From Octadecabacter sp. SW4 (GTDB lineage Bacteria > Pseudomonadota > Alphaproteobacteria > Rhodobacterales > Rhodobacteraceae): a stretch of DNA of 64,000 nt. Below are positions 1 through 9,166 of the stretch, one piece after another. The notes below the pieces were generated by a model. It saw only the letters and a list, made by a program, of their open reading frames with translations, was not told the origin of the DNA and did not search any database. Position numbers and translations under genes: made by a program. Location: assembly GCF_008065155.1 (NCBI RefSeq), contig NZ_CP042819.1:3158501-3222500 (forward strand), given 5' to 3'. The stretch's first letter is position 1. The number at the start of each line of letters is the position of its first letter.

Positions 1-3000
1 ATTGGTGGACGCACGGTAATCATGCCGCCCGACAGGCCCTTGCCGACATAATCGTTGGCATCCCCCGAAACTTCGATCTTGAGGCCAGGTGCGGCGAACG
101 CCCCCAGCGATTGCCCCGCCGAACCTTTCAGCTTTACCGTCAGGTGGTCGCGCTGCAGCGCGTTGCGCATCCCGAAGTTCTTGACGATATGGCTGGATGT
201 GCGCGTGCCAATGGTGCGCAGCGTGTTCTGCACCGCATATTCCAGCTGCATCTTTTCCCCGTCATCAAGGAAGCGCGCGGCGTCCTTGACGATTTCAGCA
301 TCCAGCGTGTCAGGCACCGCATTGCGCGGCTTGTTCCGGTCGTAAACGATATCGGCCGCGCCATCGACGGTAATCAGCAGTGGATTCAGATCAAGATCAT
401 CCAGATGCGCCGACCCACGTGACACCTGCGTCAGCAGATCAGCGCGGCCAATCACATCATCCAAGGACCGCGCGCCGATACTGGCAAGGATTTCGCGCAC
501 TTCGGTGGCGTAAAACGTGATCAGATTCACAACCTTGTCCGCCGTTCCTGTAAACTTGTCGCGCAAGGCTTCGTCCTGGGTGCAGACACCAACCGGACAA
601 GTGTTGCTTTGGCACTGGCGCACCATGATACAGCCCATCGCGATCAGTGCGGCGGTGCCGATGCCGTATTCCTCGGCCCCCAGCATCGCGGCCATCACGA
701 TGTCACGGCCCGTGCGCAAACCGCCATCGGTGCGCAGCGTAACGCGGCTGCGCAGGTTGTTCATCGACAGGACCTGATGCGCCTCGGTCAGCCCCATTTC
801 CCACGGAAGGCCCGCATATTTGATAGAGGTCGCGGGCGACGCGCCCGTGCCGCCGTTGTGGCCAGAAATCAGGATGATATCGGCCTTGGCCTTGGCCACA
901 CCGGCGGCAATCGTGCCAACCCCACTTGAGGCGACAAGTTTCACCGTCACCTTGCAGCGCGGGTTGATCTGTTTCAGATCATATATCAGCTGCGCCAGGT
1001 CCTCGATGGAATAGATATCGTGGTGTGGCGGCGGCGAAATCAGCGTCACACCTTTGGTTGAATGGCGCAGACGGGCGATCAGGTCGGTAACCTTCATGCC
1101 GGGCAGCTGGCCACCTTCGCCGGGCTTGGCCCCTTGGGCGACCTTGATTTCGAGCTCTTCGCACTGGTTCAGGTATTCGGCCGTGACGCCGAAACGCCCC
1201 GATGCAACCTGCTTGATCTTGGCAGAAGGATTGTCGCCATTGGGTTCGGGCACGAAATGCGCGGGGTCTTCTCCGCCCTCGCCACTGTCGGATTTTGCAC
1301 CGATCCGGTTCATTGCCACGTTCAGCGTTTTATGCGCCTCGGGCGACAGCGCGCCCAGCGACATGCCTGGCGTCACGAACCGCTTGCGGATCGCGGTAAT
1401 ACTTTCGACCTCTTCGATCGGGATTGCGTCACCCATCGGTTTGATCGCCAGCAAATCACGCAAATGGATTGGTGGGTTGTTCTGCATCAGTGACGAATAC
1501 TGCTTCCAAACCTCATAGGACGCACGGTTACAGGCGTTCTGCAGGAGGTGCATGGTCTGCGCTTCCCAGGCGTGCTTTTCACCCGAACGGCGCGCCTTGT
1601 AGAACCCGCCGATGGGCAACACATCACTGCCCCCACGCCAACCGGCCTCATGCACAGCGGCGACTTTTTTCTGGATACCGCTGACGCCGATACCGGAAAT
1701 GCGTGACTGCATGCCGGGGAAATATTCAGCGACCATCGCGCGGGACAGACCCACAGCCTCGAAATTCAGGCCACCACGATAGCTGGAAATCACCGATATC
1801 CCCATCTTGGCCATGATCTTGAGCAGGCCTTGGTCAATCGCGGTGCGATAGCGCGCCACAGCCTCGGTCAGGGTGCCTTCAAGCAACCCACGCCCGATGC
1901 GATCCGCAAGCGAATCTTCGGCCAGATAGGCGTTCACGACCGTCGCGCCACAGCCGATCAGCACAGCAAAATAGTGCGGATCAATGCATTCAGCCGGCCG
2001 GATATTCAGCGAACAAAACGTGCGCAAACCCTTGCGTGTCAGCCAGCTATGCACCGCGCTGGTCGCCAAAATCATGGGCATCCCGACACGGTCCTGGCCC
2101 TGAAACTGATCCGTCAAGATCAGGTGGCCAGCTCCCGAACGCACGGCATCTTCGGCCTCGGCGCGGATACGTTCCAGCGCCTGGCCAAGGGCGGCGGGGC
2201 CACCATCAGCGTCAAAGGTGCAGTCGATTTCGGTGCAGGTCGCGTTGAATGCGGCCTTCAAGGCGTCCCATTGCGCATTACCAACAAACGGGCTGTCGAG
2301 TACCAGAATTTCGGTCTGGCTGGAATCCTCGTCCAATACGTTCTTGAGGTTCCCAAACCGCGTCTTGAGGCTCATCACTCGGAATTCGCGCAAGCTGTCA
2401 ATCGGTGGGTTGGTGACCTGGCTAAAGTTCTGGCGAAAGAAATGCGACAGCGGGCGATATTTCTCCGACAGGACCGCGCTTGGCGTGTCGTCACCCATCG
2501 AGGCAAGCGTTTCTTTGGCGTCCTCGGCCATCGGGGCCAAAATCTGTTCAAGCTCTTCAATCGTGTAGCCCGCCGCGATCTGGCGTTTGCGCAATTCAGC
2601 ACCCTCAAACAACGGCGTTTCAGTCACTGATCCTAGCGCCTCGTCCAGTTCATTGATCTTGCCGACCCATTCACCAAAGGACCGGCCCGCGGCCAGTTTG
2701 TCCTTGATTTCGACATCGTGGAACAACCCGCCTTCGCGCATGTCCACCGCAATCATCTGCCCGGGGCCAAGCGCGCCTTTTTCAACGACACTTGCCTCGT
2801 CGATCGGCACCATACCCGCCTCGGAGCCGGCAATCAGCAGGCCGTCACCCGTCACGACATAGCGCATGGGGCGTAGCCCGTTGCGATCAAGACCGGCGCA
2901 AACCCAGCGACCGTCGGTCATGGCAAGGGCGGCCGGGCCGTCCCAAGGTTCCATCACGGAGTTGCAGTAGGAATACATGTCACGCCAGGCCTGCGGCAAT

Positions 3001-4028
3001 TCGGTCGCCTGCTTTGACCAGCTTTCGGGCACCAGCATGGTCTTGGCCATCGGCGCGCTGCGGCCCGCACGCACAAGAATTTCAAACACAGCATCAAGCG
3101 CACCGGAATCCGACGACCCAAGCGGAATAATCGGCTTCACATCCTCTGCCATGTCACCAAAAGTGGCGCTCGCCATGCGGATTTCGTGGCTTTTCATCCA
3201 GTTGACGTTGCCCCTGAGGGTGTTGATTTCACCATTATGGGCCAACATCCGAAACGGCTGCGCCAACCACCACTGGGGAAAGGTGTTCGTGGAATAGCGC
3301 TGGTGATGGATTGCAAAAGCGCTCTCGAACCGGTCATCCAGAAGGTCGGGATAAAACTCGGCGACCTGCTCGGCCAGCATCATGCCCTTATAGATGATAG
3401 ATCGGCACGACAGTGATGCCAGATACAGCTCGCGGATACCCGCAGCGGCAGACGCTTTTTCAATGCGACGACGAATAACATAAAGTTCACGTTCGAACTG
3501 TTCCTCGTCCACACCCTTGGCATTCGAGATCAGGATCTGTTCAATCTCGGGGCGGGTCGCGTTGGCCTTTTCGCCCAGACAGGAAATGTCGACGGGCACA
3601 TGCCGCCAGCCATAGATATAATAGCCCATCCGCAGGACTTCGGTTTCGATGATTGTGCGGCATGTTTCCTGCGCGCCGAAATTCGTGCGCGGCAGAAAGA
3701 CCTGGCCGACAGCGATCATTTCATTCTTGCGCGGCTCGTGGCCGGTGCGACGCACCTGATCATAGAAAAATTCAACCGGAATTTGCACGTGGATACCGGC
3801 ACCATCACCGGTCTTGCCATCCGCATCGACAGCGCCGCGGTGCCAGATCGCCTTGAGCGCGGCAATGCCGTTTTCCACAACGCGGCGGGACTTCTTGCCG
3901 TCGATCGACACGACAAGTCCAACGCCACAGTTGGCTTTCTCGTCCTCGTGGGCATAAAGGCCGTTTTCAGCCAACCATTCGCGGCGGGCGGTTTCGTCAG
4001 CGGCCCAGCGATCATCATATTGCGTCAT
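1..4028 (-). CDS. gltB: Glutamate synthase (NADPH) large subunit, C-terminus cut by window edge
   Basis: The large subunit of glutamate synthase makes two glutamates from glutamine and 2-oxoglutarate in the cytoplasm. The visible part is 1342 codons; about 170 residues of the usual 1500 or so are missing at the left edge, within the GXGXG domain. Translation shows a class II amidotransferase N-terminus with the expected nucleophile Cys34 (context ANCGVG), so a 33-residue propeptide is probably removed. The FMN/synthase domain carries the CX5CX4C motif for a 3Fe-4S cluster at Cys1133, Cys1139 and Cys1144. The ATG follows an AAGGAG ribosome site. It is the last gene of a minus-strand operon gltD - two secreted proteins - gltB. 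Family assignment is very secure. Confidence 0.97.
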   Translation of the reverse strand, partial: MTQYDDRWAADETARREWLAENGLYAHEDEKANCGVGLVVSIDGKKSRRVVENGIAALKAIWHRGAVDADGKTGDGAGIHVQIPVEFFYDQVRRTGHEPRKNEMIAVGQVFLPRTNFGAQETCRTIIETEVLRMGYYIYGWRHVPVDISCLGEKANATRPEIEQILISNAKGVDEEQFERELYVIRRRIEKASAAAGIRELYLASLSCRSIIYKGMMLAEQVAEFYPDLLDDRFESAFAIHHQRYSTNTFPQWWLAQPFRMLAHNGEINTLRGNVNWMKSHEIRMASATFGDMAEDVKPIIPLGSSDSGALDAVFEILVRAGRSAPMAKTMLVPESWSKQATELPQAWRDMYSYCNSVMEPWDGPAALAMTDGRWVCAGLDRNGLRPMRYVVTGDGLLIAGSEAGMVPIDEASVVEKGALGPGQMIAVDMREGGLFHDVEIKDKLAAGRSFGEWVGKINELDEALGSVTETPLFEGAELRKRQIAAGYTIEELEQILAPMAEDAKETLASMGDDTPSAVLSEKYRPLSHFFRQNFSQVTNPPIDSLREFRVMSLKTRFGNLKNVLDEDSSQTEILVLDSPFVGNAQWDALKAAFNATCTEIDCTFDADGGPAALGQALERIRAEAEDAVRSGAGHLILTDQFQGQDRVGMPMILATSAVHSWLTRKGLRTFCSLNIRPAECIDPHYFAVLIGCGATVVNAYLAEDSLADRIGRGLLEGTLTEAVARYRTAIDQGLLKIMAKMGISVISSYRGGLNFEAVGLSRAMVAEYFPGMQSRISGIGVSGIQKKVAAVHEAGWRGGSDVLPIGGFYKARRSGEKHAWEAQTMHLLQNACNRASYEVWKQYSSLMQNNPPIHLRDLLAIKPMGDAIPIEEVESITAIRKRFVTPGMSLGALSPEAHKTLNVAMNRIGAKSDSGEGGEDPAHFVPEPNGDNPSAKIKQVASGRFGVTAEYLNQCEELEIKVAQGAKPGEGGQLPGMKVTDLIARLRHSTKGVTLISPPPHHDIYSIEDLAQLIYDLKQINPRCKVTVKLVASSGVGTIAAGVAKAKADIILISGHNGGTGASPATSIKYAGLPWEMGLTEAHQVLSMNNLRSRVTLRTDGGLRTGRDIVMAAMLGAEEYGIGTAALIAMGCIMVRQCQSNTCPVGVCTQDEALRDKFTGTADKVVNLITFYATEVREILASIGARSLDDVIGRADLLTQVSRGSAHLDDLDLNPLLITVDGAADIVYDRNKPRNAVPDTLDAEIVKDAARFLDDGEKMQLEYAVQNTLRTIGTRTSSHIVKNFGMRNALQRDHLTVKLKGSAGQSLGAFAAPGLKIEVSGDANDYVGKGLSGGMITVRPP

Positions 4029-4039
4029 GGTATGCTCCT

Positions 4040-4750
4040 TCATGGTGCGCTTGCCCGCGTGGGCAAGGGAATATCAACGGGGTCTGCCGAAGACAGAATA
4101 ACGTCACAGTCATAGATCGGTTCGGCGGCCAGAAAGCCCGGCTCGCCGGGAAAAGAAAACTCAACCGGCGTGCTGTCGCGGCTATAAGAGTCGTTGGCTG
4201 TGGTGACCTGGCGCGTGCCGGACAGAAAGACGCGCCAGTCGCGATTGATGAACTCGCCTCCCTCGGAACGCCAAAGCTCTTGACCGCTTATGTTGCGTGC
4301 CGTCATCTCATATTCAGTTTCTTCCAACTGCACGCCATCAATCACAACCGTGCGGCCAGTCAATCGATCAAGTCCGGTAAACTGTGTCACACCGACCTGA
4401 TCCGACGTGGTGCTGAAATTCCACGAATCCGCACCAACTTCGAGAAGATCACTGAATGACGCCGGATCTTCGATCACCGGGCCAAGAATTTCGGTTTCGC
4501 CTGACAGCGGGCTGTAGCTTTCGACCCATTGGGTCTCTGCATCGATGGTCGACATATAGACCATGCCCGCCTGCGTAAGGTCGACGCGCCGCTGATACCC
4601 CTCGGGATCGGTGGCGCAGATGAAGTTATGCGTCACCGTGCATTCGCGCTTTTGGATTGTCACATACCCTTCACAGCCCTGCGGCAGGTTGAATGTCTGC
4701 GCGGCGGCGGGACCAGCCAGCGCGGAAATGAACATGGCAGCGCGGATCAT
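4040..4750 (-). CDS. Secreted four-cysteine protein in the glt operon (copy 2)
   Basis: I do not recognise a named family. The 236-residue product starts with a clear signal peptide (cleavage probably after AAAQ near residue 18). The mature part has four cysteines: one in PQGC, two in the next 20 or so residues, and one near the C-terminus (YDC), which suggests two disulfides in the periplasm. It is a paralogue of the gene just upstream: both share PQGC, a DRLTG-x-T-x-VIDG block and a PVEF-xx-PGE-x-GF block. The ATG at 4750 overlaps the upstream stop as ATGA, so translation is probably coupled; a longer reading from further upstream would lose the signal peptide. It ends 11 bp before the gltB start. 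The function is unknown; the operon suggests co-expression with glutamate synthase. Confidence 0.85.
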   Translation of the reverse strand: MIRAAMFISALAGPAAAQTFNLPQGCEGYVTIQKRECTVTHNFICATDPEGYQRRVDLTQAGMVYMSTIDAETQWVESYSPLSGETEILGPVIEDPASFSDLLEVGADSWNFSTTSDQVGVTQFTGLDRLTGRTVVIDGVQLEETEYEMTARNISGQELWRSEGGEFINRDWRVFLSGTRQVTTANDSYSRDSTPVEFSFPGEPGFLAAEPIYDCDVILSSADPVDIPLPTRASAP

Positions 4751-5427
4751 CGCGTGGCCTCGTAGCTGCTCATGATGGTGCCGCAACCGTATTTTGGTTG
4801 ATCGGTGAAAAAGCCCGCCTCGCCCGGATAGATGAATTCGACGGGCGATGCATCAAACTGTTCGTCAGGCGCGTCGGTGCTCCACGAGGTGCCAAAAAAG
4901 AACAGGCGGTGACGCTCGCTTACATATTGGCGGCCCGCATTGGACGAAATAATATTTCCCTGTGGGTCGATCTGGTCGTAGGCGTATTCGGTGTTCAACA
5001 GCGGCTCGCCATCAATCACAGTTGTTTCGCCGGTCAAACGGTCATAGCCAACATAGCGTTCCGGTGCAGCGTTGATACTGGGCACAGTCGTGAAGTCGTA
5101 TGTGTCATAACCTTCACCGAACAACACCGTCAGGCTTTCGGGATCAGGCGCGGGCAGCACCATTGTTTCGGTGCGCGGCGGCATCGCATAATAGGTTTCG
5201 AGCCACTGAAATTCGCGGTCAACCTTGCGAACCTGAAACGGGCCCATCTGGGAGAACACGGCTATCCACTGATCGCCTTCGGCATCGCCCGCGCAGGTCC
5301 AAACATTAGAGACGATGCACGCGCGATATTGCACTGTCAGCGTCCCGGTGCAGCCCTGCGGCGGCTGGAACGACTGGGCAAAAACAGGTGCGCCCAGCAA
5401 TGCAAGAATGAAAGCAACGCGGATCAT
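4747..5427 (-). CDS. Secreted four-cysteine protein in the glt operon (copy 1)
   Basis: This 226-residue secreted protein has no family I can name. Its signal peptide (MIRVAFILALLGAPVFAQ) is nearly the same as that of the downstream copy, and the four cysteines sit at matching places (PQGC, RAC, WTC, YGC). The block DRLTG-E-T-T-VIDG and the C-terminal SPVEF-xx-PGE-x-GF block are shared with the paralogue, while the middle has diverged strongly, so the duplication looks old. The start overlaps the gltD stop by four bases (ATGA), and its own stop overlaps the next start the same way. The arrangement makes these two genes an integral part of the glt transcript and not a recent insertion. The role is not known. 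Confidence 0.85.
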   Translation of the reverse strand: MIRVAFILALLGAPVFAQSFQPPQGCTGTLTVQYRACIVSNVWTCAGDAEGDQWIAVFSQMGPFQVRKVDREFQWLETYYAMPPRTETMVLPAPDPESLTVLFGEGYDTYDFTTVPSINAAPERYVGYDRLTGETTVIDGEPLLNTEYAYDQIDPQGNIISSNAGRQYVSERHRLFFFGTSWSTDAPDEQFDASPVEFIYPGEAGFFTDQPKYGCGTIMSSYEATR

Positions 5428-6857
5428 TCGGCGGCCACGCTTGCGGCTTGGCTGATGTAATCAAGAATTGCATCAGCCGCTTCGCGCCCGTCACGGATTG
5501 CCCAGACGACAAGGCTGGCGCCCCGCACAATATCGCCCGCCGCATAAACACCTTCGAGGTTGGTTTTGCCAGTGCCAAAATCGGCCTTGATCGTTCCCCA
5601 TCGGGTGACTTCAAGATCGGGAGCGCCCCATAGGGTAGGCAGGTCCTCGGGCTCAAAGCCCAGCGCCTTGATCACCAGATCCGAACCTTCGACATAATCG
5701 CTGCCTTCGATCAATTCCGGCATCTGACGCCCCGACACGTCGGGCGCACCAAGGCGCATCTTCTGCACCATGACACCTTCGACGGCATCGCCCGTGAACC
5801 CCTTGGGGGCAGCGAGCCAGACAAATTCAACGCCTTCTTCTTCGGCGTTTTGCACTTCGCGCTGCGAGCCGGGCATGTTGGCCTTGTCGCGACGGTAAAG
5901 GCATTTCACGCTTTCTGCGCCCTGTCGGATCGCGGTGCGAACACAATCCATCGCCGTGTCGCCGCCACCGATGACAACCACTTTCTTGCCAGCCGCGTTC
6001 AATTCGCCGCTTTCAAACTCTTCGACAACATCGCCGAAACTTTTGCGGTTGCTGGCGGTCAGATAATCAATCGCGCGTACGATCCCTTCGGCACCAGACC
6101 CGGGTGCCTGAAGGTCGCGTGTCTTGTAAACACCCGTGGCGATCAGCACCGCGTCGTGTTTGCCGCGAATGGCGTCGAACGACAGGTCTTCGCCGACATT
6201 GCAATTCAGGACAAATTCGACACCGCCGTCTTCCAGTTGCGCCATCCGCTGCATGACGATGTCTTTTTCCAGCTTGAAGCCCGGAATACCATACGTCAGC
6301 AGACCGCCACCGCGATCATACCGGTCATAAACCGTGACCTGCACACCGGCTCGGCGCAAACGATCGGCCGCCGCCAGCCCACCAGGGCCGGCACCGATGA
6401 TTGCCACGCTTTCCGTGCGCTCGATCGCAGGGCGGATCGGCTTGACCCAGCCCTGATCGAACGCAGTGTCGGTAATGTATTTTTCGACGGCGCCGATGGT
6501 AACAGTGCCGTGGCCAGACTGTTCAATCACACAGTTGCCTTCGCACAACCGGTCCTGCGGGCAGATTCTGCCGCAAATTTCGGGGAACGTGTTGGTCGCC
6601 TGTGACACCTCATAGGCTTCTTCCAACCGCCCTTCGGCCGTCAGGCGCAACCAGTCGGGGATGTTGTTGTGCAGCGGGCAATGGGACTGACAATAAGGCA
6701 CGCCGCACTGGCTGCATCGGCTGGCTTGTTCTTCGGCCTTGTCGCGGGCGTATTCGGCGTAGATTTCGTCGAAATCCTGACTGCGCAGGTCAGGCACGCG
6801 CTTTTCAGGCATATCCCGCCCGACCGTCACGAATTTCAACATCTTTTGACCAGCCAT
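5424..6857 (-). CDS. gltD: Glutamate synthase (NADPH) small subunit
   Basis: The small subunit passes electrons from NADPH through FAD and Fe-S centres to GltB. The 477-residue product, normal for the family, has an N-terminal pair of 4Fe-4S motifs (Cys48, 51, 56, 60 and Cys95, 99, 105, 109), an FAD site GAGPGG at 155-160 and an NADPH site with GGGD at 297-300. I chose the ATG at 6857 because a GGAGG site lies eight bases upstream; the longer reading starts without one. The gene leads an operon with two secreted proteins and gltB. Its upstream region holds an unusual set of inverted repeats described separately, which may control the operon. Confidence 0.97.
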   Translation of the reverse strand: MAGQKMLKFVTVGRDMPEKRVPDLRSQDFDEIYAEYARDKAEEQASRCSQCGVPYCQSHCPLHNNIPDWLRLTAEGRLEEAYEVSQATNTFPEICGRICPQDRLCEGNCVIEQSGHGTVTIGAVEKYITDTAFDQGWVKPIRPAIERTESVAIIGAGPGGLAAADRLRRAGVQVTVYDRYDRGGGLLTYGIPGFKLEKDIVMQRMAQLEDGGVEFVLNCNVGEDLSFDAIRGKHDAVLIATGVYKTRDLQAPGSGAEGIVRAIDYLTASNRKSFGDVVEEFESGELNAAGKKVVVIGGGDTAMDCVRTAIRQGAESVKCLYRRDKANMPGSQREVQNAEEEGVEFVWLAAPKGFTGDAVEGVMVQKMRLGAPDVSGRQMPELIEGSDYVEGSDLVIKALGFEPEDLPTLWGAPDLEVTRWGTIKADFGTGKTNLEGVYAAGDIVRGASLVVWAIRDGREAADAILDYISQAASVAAE

Positions 6858-6928
6858 GCCACATCCTCCGTCATGATCCCGGAGGTATCTGATAGAATGG
6901 GTCTGCCGCAATGAAAAGTCAGCAACAC

Positions 6929-6995
6929 TGACCTAAATACGGTATTTTCGGTGGCGCGCTCAAGATTCTTGCGCAGGCGGCAGTATTTTAGGTCA
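6929..6995. promoter_or_regulatory. Inverted-repeat cluster upstream of gltD
   Basis: TGACCTAAATAC (6929-6940) is repeated in inverted form as GTATTTTAGGTCA (6983-6995), with one extra T. The first copy also overlaps a perfect 13-base palindrome, AAATACGGTATTT (6935-6947). No T-run follows, and the 42-base gap argues against a terminator for uppP. The most likely role is a paired operator for the gltD operon; the binding protein is not known. Confidence 0.5.
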
Positions 6996-7013
6996 GCATG
7001 CCTTACCTAGCAG

Positions 7014-7820
7014 CTATGCCCCAACCAAAAGAGCAACCATCGCAACGCCGCCGACGATGATTCGCCACCAGCCAAAAATCCGGTATCCATTGTGCGTCAC
7101 ATAGTTCAGCACCCAACGCACAACCAATACCGCCGTGATAAACGCCATCGCAAAACCGACCGCGATTTCGCCCATCGCCGAAGCATCCAGCACATCGCGG
7201 TTTTGATACAGATCATAGGCAAAGGCGCCTGCCATCGTCGGCATTGACAAAAAGAACGAAAATTCTGCCGCGGCGCGTTTACCAACTCCCAGCATCAGCG
7301 CGCCAACAATCGTCGCGCCCGACCGCGATACGCCCGGAATCATCGCCAGAACCTGAACCACTCCAATCGCCAGCGATTTGCCAATCGGAATCTCGGTGGC
7401 ATCCTCATGCACGGCAGGCGGCGCAATGCGATCCACGAACAGCAGCACAATCCCACCAAGGATCAGCATGACTGCGATCAGCATCGGCGTTTCAAACAAG
7501 ATCGTTTTGATAATCCCATGCGCCAAAACACCAACGACCGCAGCCGGCAAAAAGGCGATCAGCACGGACAGGATAAAGCGGCGCGCCGCAGGGTCATGAG
7601 GTGCGTCGCGAAACACCGCCCACAGCTTGCCAGAGTAAAGTGTCAGAATTGCCAGAACCGCACCAAGCTGGATCACAACCTCAAAGGTTTTGCCCGCGCT
7701 TTCAAACCCAAGGAAATACCCCGCCAGCAGCAAGTGGCCGGTCGATGATACCGGAATAAACTCCGTCAGCCCCTCCAAGATACCAAGGAAAAAGGCGATC
7801 AACATTGTAGGTTCGGTCAT
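7014..7820 (-). CDS. uppP: Undecaprenyl-diphosphatase (BacA family)
   Basis: UppP removes a phosphate from undecaprenyl diphosphate at the inner membrane, recycling the lipid carrier for peptidoglycan and surface polysaccharides. The 268-residue product is almost entirely hydrophobic with about eight membrane segments. The two family motifs are present: [16 protein letters not shown] at 17-32, with the conserved glutamates, and PGVSRSGAT at 162-170 with the catalytic arginine. It lies 5 bp downstream of the NDUFA9-like gene and is probably cotranscribed with it. Because the carrier lipid also serves glycan export, it fits the envelope theme of this window. Assignment is secure. Confidence 0.96.
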   Translation of the reverse strand: MTEPTMLIAFFLGILEGLTEFIPVSSTGHLLLAGYFLGFESAGKTFEVVIQLGAVLAILTLYSGKLWAVFRDAPHDPAARRFILSVLIAFLPAAVVGVLAHGIIKTILFETPMLIAVMLILGGIVLLFVDRIAPPAVHEDATEIPIGKSLAIGVVQVLAMIPGVSRSGATIVGALMLGVGKRAAAEFSFFLSMPTMAGAFAYDLYQNRDVLDASAMGEIAVGFAMAFITAVLVVRWVLNYVTHNGYRIFGWWRIIVGGVAMVALLVGA

Positions 7821-7825
7821 GTATA

Positions 7826-8803
7826 TCAGACCTTGAGATTACGCGCGGATTCTTTGATCTCGCTGTACTGGCCTGACGGGCGAAAGCGCCACAGATAGTC
7901 AGGCAGGATCGCCTCCATCGGCACGGGCGCAATGCCCAGCGCCGCAAATCCCTGCGCACCCTGCGCGACGATATTGTCGTTCTTGAGATTGATCACCTGA
8001 TCCTTGGTAAGAGGGCCGCGCACCATACCCAGCGACAACACACGCCCAACGCTGAAGCCGAACGCCATGAGCCGTGCGATCGGGAAGGGAATGTTCACAA
8101 CCATGCGGCGGCGACGGATCACATGCAGCATCGTGCCCATCAATTCGCGAAAGGTATGCACATCGGGGCCACCAAGCTCGTAGACGCCAGACAAATCCCC
8201 CGTCACGCCAAGCACTGCCGCCTGCGCAACGTCATCGACATAGACCGGCTGAAACAGGGTGTCCGCACCAACGACTGGCACGACAGGTCCGAAACGAGTC
8301 ATCCCGGCGAAGCGGTTAAAGAAATCATCCTCGGGTCCGAACACGATTGACGGGCGCAGGATCATGGCCTTGGGCATATGCTGCAAAACACCTGCTTCGC
8401 CAGCGGCCTTTGAGCGGGCATATTCGCTGTCCGACTCCGCATCGGCACCGATTGCCGAAATTTGCACCATGCGGGTGATCCCTTCTGCGGCGGCGATCCG
8501 GGCGACACGCTCGGCACCATCCGCCTGCACGGCATCAAAGGTGTTCTTGCCCACCTCGTCGAGCACGCCAACACAGTTCACAACCGCATCGGCACCCTGG
8601 GACACGGCGCGCACGCTGGCATCGTCACGAATGTTGCAAAAGACCGGCTCGACCTGCCCGACAACACCGTAAGTGCGCACGAACATCGCCTCGTTGGGGT
8701 TACGCACGGCGACGCGCACGCGCCATCCCTCTTTGGCCATGCGGCGGGCAATATAGCGCCCGACAAACCCTGATCCGCCGAAAATCGTGACAAGTTTGGC
8801 CAT
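7826..8803 (-). CDS. NAD(P)-binding SDR-type protein, complex I NDUFA9 subunit family
   Basis: The 325-residue product is an atypical short-chain dehydrogenase with the N-terminal dinucleotide motif GGSGFVG at 9-15 and a Rossmann fold. It matches the family of the mitochondrial complex I accessory subunit NDUFA9, which binds NADPH and is found in alphaproteobacteria as a stand-alone protein. The segments [15 protein letters not shown] and [11 protein letters not shown] are typical of this family. Whether it joins bacterial complex I cannot be judged from this window, as no nuo genes are nearby. The gene is followed 5 bp later by uppP. Function beyond nucleotide binding is inferred from the family. 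Confidence 0.85.
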   Translation of the reverse strand: MAKLVTIFGGSGFVGRYIARRMAKEGWRVRVAVRNPNEAMFVRTYGVVGQVEPVFCNIRDDASVRAVSQGADAVVNCVGVLDEVGKNTFDAVQADGAERVARIAAAEGITRMVQISAIGADAESDSEYARSKAAGEAGVLQHMPKAMILRPSIVFGPEDDFFNRFAGMTRFGPVVPVVGADTLFQPVYVDDVAQAAVLGVTGDLSGVYELGGPDVHTFRELMGTMLHVIRRRRMVVNIPFPIARLMAFGFSVGRVLSLGMVRGPLTKDQVINLKNDNIVAQGAQGFAALGIAPVPMEAILPDYLWRFRPSGQYSEIKESARNLKV

Positions 8804-8955
8804 GAGGAACTTCCCTGCTGCTGCTTGGGCTTGGGTTTACCCCCACGCCCCCCGTGAAACAAGGCGCATTTGAGCATGGTTTGCGCAGTTTTACCGCGGT
8901 GGTTTCCTGCTAGGCAAACTTTGTGCCATCAATCCACAGTCGCAGCGGAATCGCG

Positions 8956-8984
8956 TTGACAGCACCCGCCTGCACGCTTACATC
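8956..8984 (+). promoter_or_regulatory. Sigma-70 type promoter for tRNA-Leu
   Basis: A perfect TTGACA (8956-8961) and TACATC (8979-8984) are separated by 17 bases, ending 18 bases before the tRNA. Nothing else is visible in the 199 bp between the NDUFA9-like gene and the tRNA. Confidence 0.7.
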
Positions 8985-9002
8985 GCCCCTCACGTGATCT
9001 GT

Positions 9003-9089
9003 GCCCAGATGGCGGAATTGGTAGACGCGCTAGCTTCAGGTGCTAGTACTGGCAACGGTGTGGAGGTTCGAGTCCTCTTCTGGGCACCA
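9003..9089 (+). tRNA. tRNA-Leu (anticodon CAG)
   Basis: The 87-base gene folds as a class II tRNA. The acceptor arm pairs GCCCAGA with TCTGGGC, the discriminator base is A and the CCA end is encoded (9087-9089). The anticodon stem CTAGC/GCTAG (from 9030) closes a seven-base loop TTCAGGT, giving anticodon CAG at 9037-9039, which reads CUG. A long variable arm follows, as expected for leucine, and the T arm contains GGTTCGAGTCC. It stands alone behind its own promoter. Confidence 0.97.
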
Positions 9090-9105
9090 TTCATCCCCTT
9101 AGACA

Positions 9106-9133
9106 TTGTGGTGTGGCGGACGGCTGCTATATG
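9106..9133 (+). promoter_or_regulatory. Possible promoter for the RNase D to lptB group
   Basis: TTGTGG (9106-9111) and TATATG (9128-9133) are spaced by 16 bases, 34 bases before the RNase D start. The match is moderate; read-through from the tRNA promoter is also possible since no terminator is seen after the tRNA. Confidence 0.4.
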
Positions 9134-9166
9134 ACGGGGCAGCGCCCTTTCAGATGAGTTTCGCCG

